Shown here one piece after another: positions 18,417 through 25,746 of a stretch of 64,000 bases of DNA. The notes under the pieces were generated by a model, which saw only the letters and a program-made list of their open reading frames with translations, was not told the DNA's origin and made no database searches. The DNA is from Planctomycetaceae bacterium (GTDB lineage Bacteria > Planctomycetota > Planctomycetia > Planctomycetales > Planctomycetaceae): NCBI GenBank assembly GCA_947476295.1, contig CANJQC010000002.1:1-64000 (forward strand), in the 5' to 3' direction. Made by a program: the position numbers and the translations under genes. Each line of letters opens with the position of its first letter. Position 1 is the first letter of the stretch.

Positions 18417-18701
18417 TCAGTGCTTGTAGACTTTGTGCTGAGGGCGACCGGAGAGAATCTGTTCTTTGCCCCAATTTGTGACGGCTCGAAATGCTTCGCT
18501 GCGAATGAATTCCTGGAATGCCGTTTCCTCAGACCACTCACTGGTGATGAGATACGAAGCATCGTCGCTGACGTCTTTCCAAAGCGTCGAATTCGTGTGC
18601 CCAGGAGCTGCCTTCAGAGCGTCGATGACTCCGGCAAACTTCTCTTCAAAGTCTGATTGTTTGCCGGGAAGTACGTGATAATTCATGCCAACCGTAATCA
18701 T
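18417..18701 (-). CDS. Antibiotic biosynthesis monooxygenase (ABM) domain protein
   Basis: A 94-residue single-domain protein of the ABM ferredoxin-like fold: MITVGMNYHVLPGKQSDFE at the start, then SYLITSEWSEETAF and FRSEAF-like helix, the usual order of strands and helices. Such small dimers act as haem-degrading or quinol monooxygenases or as detoxifying enzymes; nothing here decides which. The frame is open to TTG at 18728, but ATG at 18701 fits the family length. Nearly abuts the convergent hydrolase gene. Confidence 0.8.
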   Translation of the reverse strand: MITVGMNYHVLPGKQSDFEEKFAGVIDALKAAPGHTNSTLWKDVSDDASYLITSEWSEETAFQEFIRSEAFRAVTNWGKEQILSGRPQHKVYKH

Positions 18702-18853
18702 TTCAACCGTTCCAAAACTGAGGTTCAATCGTCCGTCGGCTTTTTCGCCAGTGGCGGCATTCTAGTCGCCCCGTGTCACCAGCACGAGTCCACGAGTGTA
18801 TTCCTATGTAGAATGTCCGATGGAAATGCGAACGTTACCGGCGGCTGAACGCA

Positions 18854-18883
18854 AAAGAGCACCTCGATTTCGAGGTGCTCTTT
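18854..18883 (-). terminator. Intrinsic terminator, 13-bp perfect stem
   Basis: AAAGAGCACCTCG (18854-18866) pairs with CGAGGTGCTCTTT (18871-18883) across a 4-base loop, and on the minus strand runs into TTTT. It lies 80 bases after the TIGR03000-type gene and may also work on the plus strand. Confidence 0.85.
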
Positions 18884-18963
18884 CGAGCGGAATCAATAGT
18901 CGCGGAAAACAGCGTAGTTCTGTGGTTCAGTGAATGGCAGGAAGAGTCCAGTGCTGTTCCGTT

Positions 18964-19689
18964 CTAGAAGTCGAGGGCGGCTTCGTCTTTTTCACCAGTG
19001 CCGTCATGCTCGTCTTTGTCTTCGGGTTTTCCGCCAGGAGCGTCCGGCTTGGCTTCGATGCCGAGTACTGCGGGAACGCCTTCTTCAGCAGGCGGAGCAT
19101 CCACTGTCACAGTCAGAATCATCCCGGCTCGCAGATCATCGATTTTGTGTTTCTTGAAATACTTCTTCCCGCCGCGAACAACATCAACCTTGACTTCATA
19201 CTTATAGACTTTGTCCCGATCATTTACATCGACGAGGAAAGATCGTTTCTCTCCCAGCGTTGTCATCTTCTGGTCCATGAGGAACACACCGGTGCCTTCC
19301 GGGCAGATGACAATGATTCGGGCTCTTGATGCTTCATAAAGGGCCTTTGACTGAGCAGCCACTGTCAGGCTGTCAATATCGATTCCTTCTTCGTGGGAAC
19401 AATCCCAGCACCGCGCCGTTCCGCAAACGCCACAGGCCGGAGGGGCACAGGTGTTGCAGCCACCTCCGCAAATGGATCCGCCATTACAGACTGAACAGCC
19501 AGCAGTTGCGCCAGATGAGTTACAGCCTTCCTGAGAAATTCCACAGCCAGCCGATTCAATCGTCTCTGTCGGCGCAAACGACTGAACAGTCCCGACCGAC
19601 TCAACCGGATTCGTAATCTCGTCTGCCGAGACAGTGTTCATCCAGCTCAGGAACAGGACAGAGCCTGCTGCGGCAAAGGTAAATCGCAT
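18964..19689 (-). CDS. Secreted Cys-rich protein with TIGR03000-type domain
   Basis: 241 residues: signal peptide (1-22, cut after VSA), a Cys/Gly-rich segment at about 48-98 (repeated GCxxC, CGGGC, CGVCG, CWDC clusters; about 15 Cys), then a domain at about 118-197 (ARIIVICPEGTGVFLMDQ, TLGEKRSF, YKYEVKVDVVRGGK) that matches the pattern of the planctomycete-type TIGR03000 domain. The last 40 residues are acidic and Pro-rich. The role is unknown; the Cys cluster suggests metal binding or disulfide cross-linking in the envelope. The protein is alone with its own terminator. Confidence 0.7.
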   Translation of the reverse strand: MRFTFAAAGSVLFLSWMNTVSADEITNPVESVGTVQSFAPTETIESAGCGISQEGCNSSGATAGCSVCNGGSICGGGCNTCAPPACGVCGTARCWDCSHEEGIDIDSLTVAAQSKALYEASRARIIVICPEGTGVFLMDQKMTTLGEKRSFLVDVNDRDKVYKYEVKVDVVRGGKKYFKKHKIDDLRAGMILTVTVDAPPAEEGVPAVLGIEAKPDAPGGKPEDKDEHDGTGEKDEAALDF

Positions 19690-19945
19690 GGGAGAAGATC
19701 CAGTTCAAAGATTTAAAGAGTTCTGCCCTGAATTCGTCTTCAAGGCAGCGCAACAGGCATTCACCAGACGGAATGATCGGACACTTGATTGAGAATACAC
19801 CATTCGGAAGAGAAAGTTTCTGATTTTGCCGACGAGGCCGGCCTTAGGGCGCTCCTAAAGACCGCATCAGCACGTTGCTTTGCTCTTTGGAACGCCGTTC
19901 ACATCGCCCCTCGAACCGGCCTGATCAACAATTCCGTGCCTTCCT

Positions 19946-21811
19946 TTATCGGCGCGGTTCAGCCAGCGTAACTTCCGTTTTCCTGACTTCGCTGCCGCGT
20001 TTGAAGCTGAGTTTTAGTCTGTCGCCGGGTTTTGATTCAATCAGAATCTCGATCAGCGTCTGATAGCCTTCGACCGTTGTCTCATCGACCTTTGTGATGA
20101 CGTCGCCAGTTTGAAGACCGCCCGCTTCTGCCGGAGACTTTTCCCGCACGGATCGAATCACGATGCCTTCTACTCCGCTTGCAGCAAGATCCGGCTGGAT
20201 GCCAAGGAACGGGGCTCGATTCGCCGCTCGACGATTGCGTGGCTGAGATGAAACAAACGAGGGCGGTTTTTCAAGGACGTCAATTCCACGCAGCAGTTGC
20301 TCGGAATAGTCGATCACGGATACTGCACCTTCGATATTCAGTGTTTCGAAATCATCATCCGGTGTGTGGTAAATCGATGTCATGCCGGTGAAGCAGAACA
20401 ACACGGGAATCTGCTGTTGATAGAACGGCAAGTGATCACTCCCGGCGAAGGCACTATCGACAATCGTGATGCCGATCGGAGTGGCTTCATCTGCTTTGAT
20501 GACGATGTCACGGAACTCCTCCGCAGTGCCCACGCCGTTGACTTCGACGACGTTGTTCCTGAGATTGCCGATCATGTCAAAATTGATCATTGCAATCGTG
20601 TCATCAAGCGGAACAGCGGGATGCTGGACGTAGAAATTGCTGCCAATAAGCCCGCGTTCTTCGCCTGAGAAACAAACAAAGACCATGCGATGTTTCGGTT
20701 TAGGGCCGGATGCGATTCGCCGCGCCAGTTCGAGCACAGCCGCTGTGCCAGACGCATTGTCGTCAGCCCCGTTGTGAATTTCACCGTTCCGATTTGGCGA
20801 TCGTGAACCAAATCCGCCGAATCCCAGATGGTCATAATGACCGCCGATCACGATTGCCTGATCAGCATGCGGGCCTTCGCCTTCGATCACTCCAATCAAA
20901 TTACTGGCCGTTACTGTGTTCGCCTGAAACTTTGTTCTCACGTCCGCGGACCAGCCCGTCAACGCCTGCGATACCGGTTTCAGACTGGCGTCAATGTAAC
21001 CGGCCACAGCCTTCAGGCTGGACAGCGATTTTCCGTCCTGAGTCTTCAACGGCGCAGTACTCAACACGCGGTCGATGACGCTCTGTCTGACATGGGCAAA
21101 CGGCAGCGAGTCCCCGTCGTTTCCAAAACTTGACGGTGTTGCCAGTTCGTCAGTTTCGGCAGTCGGCGAACTGGAAAAGTCATTCACAAACAGGACCGCC
21201 GCAGCCTTCGCCTTCGTCATCAGATCCAGTTTTCGATCGATATACGCATTTGAACTGGTGGCCGCTCCCTGAAATGCCCCGCCATCGTAATTTTGAGGTT
21301 CGCGGCGTATAACGACGACGACTTTCCCCTCAACATTCAGATTGGCATAGTCGTCGTATTGTTCTTCCTCAGACATAATGCCGTAGCCGATGAATACAAG
21401 GTCGCCGCTTGCTTCGCCATTGGATCCGCGACGAATCGGCTGAAACTGATCTCCCAGTTTCAGATCAGTCATCGTTCCGTCTGGTGCTGTCAGTTTTACG
21501 TGTGTCGACTGGCTGACTACAAGCTCGCCCAGAACCACATCGAATGGCTGACGAAAGGACCCGTTCGGCATTGCAGGCTGCAGCCCGAATTTCTGATACT
21601 CGGCGATAATGCGTTCGGCAGATCGTTCGATCCCCTTTGTTTCGATCCCACGGCCTTCCTGATCGTCCGAAGCAAAGTATTCAATGTCGCTTCGCACTCG
21701 GGATACAATCGCTTCGCGGCTGAGTTCTTCTCCACCGGACAACGCATCAGCCGTCAGGCTCAGAAGCAGACATATACTGACCGTCAATTTACGACGCGAA
21801 AAATTTCGCAC
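19946..21811 (-). CDS. M28-family aminopeptidase with C-terminal PDZ domain
   Basis: 621 residues, exported (signal peptide about 1-26). The zinc peptidase core shows GGHYDH near 323, NGADDNASG (first Asp ligand), SGEERGLIGS (catalytic/ligand Glu pair) and a later SDHLPF (His ligand): the full M28 set. A PA-like insert precedes the core. A PDZ domain spans about 525-605 (FLGIQPD..., AEAGGLQTGDVITKVD). The start is GTG at 21811, supported by AAAGGA 5 bases upstream; no ATG near. It probably trims peptides in the periplasm or outside the cell. Confidence 0.88.
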   Translation of the reverse strand: MRNFSRRKLTVSICLLLSLTADALSGGEELSREAIVSRVRSDIEYFASDDQEGRGIETKGIERSAERIIAEYQKFGLQPAMPNGSFRQPFDVVLGELVVSQSTHVKLTAPDGTMTDLKLGDQFQPIRRGSNGEASGDLVFIGYGIMSEEEQYDDYANLNVEGKVVVVIRREPQNYDGGAFQGAATSSNAYIDRKLDLMTKAKAAAVLFVNDFSSSPTAETDELATPSSFGNDGDSLPFAHVRQSVIDRVLSTAPLKTQDGKSLSSLKAVAGYIDASLKPVSQALTGWSADVRTKFQANTVTASNLIGVIEGEGPHADQAIVIGGHYDHLGFGGFGSRSPNRNGEIHNGADDNASGTAAVLELARRIASGPKPKHRMVFVCFSGEERGLIGSNFYVQHPAVPLDDTIAMINFDMIGNLRNNVVEVNGVGTAEEFRDIVIKADEATPIGITIVDSAFAGSDHLPFYQQQIPVLFCFTGMTSIYHTPDDDFETLNIEGAVSVIDYSEQLLRGIDVLEKPPSFVSSQPRNRRAANRAPFLGIQPDLAASGVEGIVIRSVREKSPAEAGGLQTGDVITKVDETTVEGYQTLIEILIESKPGDRLKLSFKRGSEVRKTEVTLAEPRR

Positions 21812-21901
21812 ACGTTTTCCTTTTGGAGAAAAATGGATTCATCCTGAATGCCAAGTCTGGAGTCCGTGGCCGAAAATTCAACCGTCAGCGATTTCACAAA
21901 A

Positions 21902-21929
21902 GGGCCAGGAAGTTTCACGTTCCTGGCCC
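21902..21929 (-). terminator. Intrinsic terminator of sod
   Basis: GGGCCAGGAA and TTCCTGGCCC form a 10-bp stem with an 8-base loop, followed on the minus strand by CCCTTTTG. It sits 27 bases past the sod stop codon. Confidence 0.85.
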
Positions 21930-21955
21930 CGGTCGTACTCATCGGTGCGAACTTC

Positions 21956-22567
21956 TTAGCCCTTCGCTGCCGCAAAGCGACGAGCAACCTCCGCCCAGTT
22001 GATCACGTTCCAGAACGCGGACACGTAGTCCGGACGGCGGTTCTGATAGTTCAGGTAATAAGCGTGTTCCCAGACATCCAGCCCAAGGATCGGTGTTCGT
22101 CCGTCAGACAGCGGCGTGTCCTGATTCGCTGTGCTTTCAACAACAAGAGAACCGTCAGCCTTAAGACTGAGCCAAGCCCAGCCGCTGCCGAAACGTGTTG
22201 CTGCGGCTTTGGCGAACTGTTCCTTGAAGGCATCGTAGCTGCCACATGCTGTTGTGATGGCCTTGGACAGGTCACCCGTTGGAGCCCCACCGCCAGTCGG
22301 TGACATGACGGTCCAAAACAATGAGTGGTTCGCGTGACCGCCTCCGTTGTTTCGCACGGCTGTGCGGATATTTTCCGGGACTGAGTTCAGTTCACGCATC
22401 AGATCATCGATTGGTTTGTCGGCCAGTGGTGATCCTTGCAGCGCCGTGTTGACGTTGTTGATGTAAGCCTGATGATGCTTGGTATGATGGATCTCCATCG
22501 TGCGAGCATCGATGTGCGGTTCCAGCGCGGTGGTCGCGTATGGCAGGGCGGGAAGTGTGTATGGCAT
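21956..22567 (-). CDS. sodA: Superoxide dismutase, Fe/Mn type
   Basis: 203 residues starting [10 protein letters not shown]. Metal ligands are in their usual places: HHTKHHQAY (His27 region), NHSLFW, and [11 protein letters not shown] (Asp and His). [11 protein letters not shown] and the tail agree with the Fe/Mn family; metal choice cannot be read with certainty, although GGGAPTGDL resembles Mn forms. The enzyme turns superoxide into peroxide and oxygen in the cytoplasm. The start at 22567 is fixed by AAGGAG 9 bases upstream, and the longer open frame to 22618 is not needed. It has its own terminator. Confidence 0.95.
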   Translation of the reverse strand: MPYTLPALPYATTALEPHIDARTMEIHHTKHHQAYINNVNTALQGSPLADKPIDDLMRELNSVPENIRTAVRNNGGGHANHSLFWTVMSPTGGGAPTGDLSKAITTACGSYDAFKEQFAKAAATRFGSGWAWLSLKADGSLVVESTANQDTPLSDGRTPILGLDVWEHAYYLNYQNRRPDYVSAFWNVINWAEVARRFAAAKG

Positions 22568-23092
22568 GATCAGTTGACTCCTTCTGAATTTCTGATTGTT
22601 GTCTGGGACAGGCAACAACTGCAGCCTTGACGGCGTGAGGTTTCGGCAACACTCACATATAAACCGTCAGGCATGACCCGCCATTCTAGGCAGGCCACTG
22701 TGCGGCTCAACCGTTACCCCCCAACCAATTCCACGAATCCGCAGGACTTCCCACTTCGGATCGGACGCAGCCTGCACGCGATTTGAACTCAATATTTTGG
22801 TTTAAGACGTTGCCTGAGAACATGTTAGAGGCCGTTGATCCTCACCTCACTTGATCGGGTAAAACTACGGGAACTCTGAGACGCAGAGAGATGGTTCAGC
22901 AAACCCCGCATTGGGCCTGCGTACGTGACGGCCGGAAAATTACCACCTTGAGCGGCGTCGGCTGCTGTTGAGCAATTGTTTTTTTCTGAATTCGCGTGAC
23001 GTCCACGGTGAATCCATTTACACTGCGGTGCCCGCAATCTGCTGCTCCTTGTGGAGCAAACACCCGCCCCACTTCAAATTCAGGAGCCCGCA
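22568..23092. other. Gene-free region between divergent sod and DUF1501 genes
   Basis: 525 bases without a credible coding frame on either strand. I see no repeat of the kinds found elsewhere, no riboswitch and no tRNA. It must contain the two divergent promoters; no box pair good enough to report. Confidence 0.4.
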
Positions 23093-24568
23093 ATGCTTGT
23101 GATTCCCGGTCGCTATGGAAAAGACACCTGCGATGGATTTTCGCGTCGAGCGATCTTGCGCGTTGGCAGTTCGGCATTGGCAGGTTTAAGTCTTCCCACT
23201 TTGCTTCAGAATTCGGCACGCGGCAACAACGAGGTTAGCGCCGAAGAAGCCCGTTACGGAGGCAAGGGATTTGGCACGGCCAAGAGTGTAATCCTACTGT
23301 ATCTGCAAGGCGGTCCAAGTCATCTGGATCTGTGGGATCCAAAAGCTGGCGCGCCGGAAAACGTCAGGAGTATCTTCAATCCGATTGACACCACAATTCC
23401 CGGTGTGCAGTTCACGGAACTGATGCCAAAGCTGGCTCAACAAATCCATCGTGCGACGCTGATTCGTTCACTGAGTTACACACCGATTGGTCTGTTCAAT
23501 CACACGGCCGCTATTTATCAGATGCTCACCGGTTATACGGCGGATAATGTCAGTCCTTCCGGTCAGTTGGAACCACCAAGTCCAAAAGATTTCCCGAACT
23601 TCGGTTCCAACATTGTTAAGCTGAAGCCGTTGCAGAAGCCGATGTTGCCATTTGTCATGATGCCACGTCCGCTGCAGGAAAGTAACGTCATCGGCAAAGC
23701 TGGCACGGCTGGATTTCTGGGCCGAGCCTATGATCCGTATTATTTGTATCCCGCTGGCGATGACATGGACATGGCCAAGATGGATCGCATTAAGGTCGAT
23801 GATCTGACATTGCGTCAGGATGTCCCGCTTGATCGCCTGCAGCGTCGCGCGTCACTTCGAGACACCGTGAACGCCGGTATGAAGACACTCGATCGAGCTG
23901 TCGATCAGTACGCTCTTAATGAATACTACGACAAGGCTTTGGGGCTTGTCTTGTCTGGTCAGGCACGTGAAGCGTTTAACCTCAGTGCAGAATCGACTGA
24001 GCTGCGTGAGCGGTACGGTAACAATACGTTCGGGCAAAGCTGTCTGCTGGCTCGACGACTGGTCGAAGCGGGAACACGAGTGGTTGAAGTTAACTGGCCA
24101 AAGGTTGCAAACAGCGATAATCATTCCTTTGACCACCATTCCGAACTTTCGACGCGTATGAAGACACAGTCTGCGCCGATGCTTGACGCTGCTGTTGCCG
24201 GACTGTTGCAGGATCTCGACGAACGCGGTCTGCTGAAAGAGACGCTGGTTGTGGCTGTTGGCGAATTCGGACGCAGCCCGAAACGCGGCGTGAGTACTTC
24301 CGGCAACAGCAACACCGCCGATGGTCGTGATCACTGGCCTTATTGCTACACGGGCGTCATTGCCGGTGGGGGCATCAAACGCGGCTACGCCCACGGCAAG
24401 TCTGACGAAACGGCATCGGCCCCAGCAGAAAATCCGGTTCATCCGGGCGAACTGCTCGCGTCGATTTACCACGCCGTCGGATTGTATCCGCGTCGCATGG
24501 TCCTCAATCATCTGAACCAGCCTCGCGAGATGGTCAAGTACGACGCCGCTATGGACTTGTTCGCGTAA
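23093..24568 (+). CDS. DUF1501 family protein, Tat-exported (sulfatase-like fold)
   Basis: 491 residues from ATG at 23093 (the frame opens earlier at 23051). A twin-arginine signal is visible: [20 protein letters not shown]. The DUF1501 body follows with [49 protein letters not shown] block, DHHSELS and GEFGRSPK, all hallmarks. The family belongs to the alkaline-phosphatase/sulfatase superfamily and in planctomycetes is normally paired with a DUF1553 gene; here it stands alone. Exact reaction unknown. It ends in a palindromic repeat that doubles as terminator. Confidence 0.9.
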   Translation: MLVIPGRYGKDTCDGFSRRAILRVGSSALAGLSLPTLLQNSARGNNEVSAEEARYGGKGFGTAKSVILLYLQGGPSHLDLWDPKAGAPENVRSIFNPIDTTIPGVQFTELMPKLAQQIHRATLIRSLSYTPIGLFNHTAAIYQMLTGYTADNVSPSGQLEPPSPKDFPNFGSNIVKLKPLQKPMLPFVMMPRPLQESNVIGKAGTAGFLGRAYDPYYLYPAGDDMDMAKMDRIKVDDLTLRQDVPLDRLQRRASLRDTVNAGMKTLDRAVDQYALNEYYDKALGLVLSGQAREAFNLSAESTELRERYGNNTFGQSCLLARRLVEAGTRVVEVNWPKVANSDNHSFDHHSELSTRMKTQSAPMLDAAVAGLLQDLDERGLLKETLVVAVGEFGRSPKRGVSTSGNSNTADGRDHWPYCYTGVIAGGGIKRGYAHGKSDETASAPAENPVHPGELLASIYHAVGLYPRRMVLNHLNQPREMVKYDAAMDLFA

Positions 24569-24579
24569 ACAAAATGCGG

Positions 24580-24665
24580 GCGAGCGGTTGGGTGTCAGCC
24601 CTCCGTGGTTCTTCTCGTCGCCGCAGAGAACGCAATCTGAGGGCTGACGCCCTGCCGCTCGGCTT
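24580..24665 (+). repeat. Paired GAGCGG...CAGCCCTC palindromic repeat acting as terminator
   Basis: The left arm (24580-24603, GCGAGCGGTTGGGTGTCAG...) and right arm (24639-24663) are near-exact reverse complements around a 35-base loop, and TTTTT follows at 24664-24668. One arm alone recurs at 52390-52416 and, inside leuS, at 27788-27815 and 28241-28268. Position and T-run point to a transcript end for the DUF1501 gene. Confidence 0.8.
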
Positions 24666-24758
24666 TTTACAATTCAGTCGCCTGTTCCTCGTCCAACGAC
24701 CAGCTGCAGGCGATTTTTTTTCCTCAAGGTACCCCCTTGTTTTCGAAGAATTCTATAA

Positions 24759-25571
24759 ATGGCAGATCGGTTGCTCGAAGGCAAAGTGGCTCTGGTGACC
24801 GGAGCCGGACGAGGTTTGGGGCGAGCGTTTGCTGAGCACCTGGCGTCACTCGGTTGCCGGGTTGGCGTCCACGGGATGCGTGAAAACGGTCCATCGGAAT
24901 ACGGCGAAGGCACGACACTCACAAATACTGCAACAGAGATTGCGAAGACTCACGGAGTCCAGACTTGCCGCGTGCTGGGCGATCTGACAGACGCAGTTCA
25001 AGTGAAGAGTGTCATCGAGAATGTGTGTTCTCAGCTTGGTCCGATCGACATTCTTGTTCACAACGCCGGTGGTGACATCGCTGCGGCAGGTGGCAAGCCA
25101 AATCCAAACGACGCCGTCGATATTAAACTGGAAGACATCCGTTCGGTACTTGACCGCAATCTGTTAAGTACAATTCTGGTCTGTCAGGAAACAGCTCGCG
25201 TCATGATGCCGCGGAAGTCGGGCCGAATTCTGACTCTCAGCTCAATATCAGCGTTTAAAGGACTGCCGAACAGTTCGATTTACGCCACAGCTAAAGCGGG
25301 CGTGGTGGAATATACTCGATGCCTGGCGGAACAATTGCGATCGTATAACATCAACGTCAACAGTCTGGCACCTGGTGACACTCGGACCGGCCGCTTCCTG
25401 AGCAATCGCAAGGTCGATGACGGTCGACTTGTCACCGAGGGTACGCTTGTCCGCATTGGCATGGTTGATGAAGTCACTCGCGTCGTTGAATTCTTTGCCG
25501 GGCCACTCGGTGCCTTCGTGACCGGCCAGGTACTGCGAGTCGATGGCGGCAGCCAGATCTGGCCCGCATAG
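24759..25571 (+). CDS. Short-chain dehydrogenase/reductase (SDR), classical type
   Basis: 270 residues. It shows the NAD(P) motif TGAGRGLG (about 15-22), HNAGG (about 98-102), the catalytic Ser in LSSISAF, YATAKAG (YxxxK) and the C-terminal GQVLRVDGG typical of FabG-like SDRs. It uses NAD(P)H to interconvert an alcohol and a carbonyl; the substrate cannot be told, and SDRs of this form include 3-oxoacyl-ACP reductases. An insert at about 45-62 is longer than in FabG. ATG at 24759. Converges on leuS, with a palindromic repeat between. Confidence 0.88.
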   Translation: MADRLLEGKVALVTGAGRGLGRAFAEHLASLGCRVGVHGMRENGPSEYGEGTTLTNTATEIAKTHGVQTCRVLGDLTDAVQVKSVIENVCSQLGPIDILVHNAGGDIAAAGGKPNPNDAVDIKLEDIRSVLDRNLLSTILVCQETARVMMPRKSGRILTLSSISAFKGLPNSSIYATAKAGVVEYTRCLAEQLRSYNINVNSLAPGDTRTGRFLSNRKVDDGRLVTEGTLVRIGMVDEVTRVVEFFAGPLGAFVTGQVLRVDGGSQIWPA

Positions 25572-25605
25572 CATCGGAACAACCCGGTACAACGTCGTTT
25601 CTTTG

Positions 25606-25711
25606 TAGGCCGGACCAAGCGCAGCGTAGTTCCGGCTGTGAATCGTTTAACGGCGAGCCAAAGGCGCAGGCAAATTGTTCGTTTGTCGCCTGCGCCTCGC
25701 CGTTAAACGAT
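25606..25711. repeat. Composite intergenic repeat with long inverted arms between convergent genes
   Basis: A block GGCCGGACCAAGCGCAGCG...TTCCGG (25609-25637) is followed by an inverted repeat: ATCGTTTAACGGCGAG (25642-25657) plus GGCGCAGGC (25663-25671) pairs with GCCTGCGCC/CTCGCCGTTAAACGAT (25688-25711), the left arm carrying a few extra bases. A stem of about 24 bp could stop transcription from both convergent genes. Confidence 0.7.
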
Positions 25712-25746
25712 CTGGGGCGTTTCCATCGCACCATCCAGCACCGTGG

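Noticed and set aside
22568..23092. Possible tRNA or riboswitch in the sod-DUF1501 gap
   Set aside because: I looked for cloverleaf and T-loop patterns and for repeated conserved boxes and found none.
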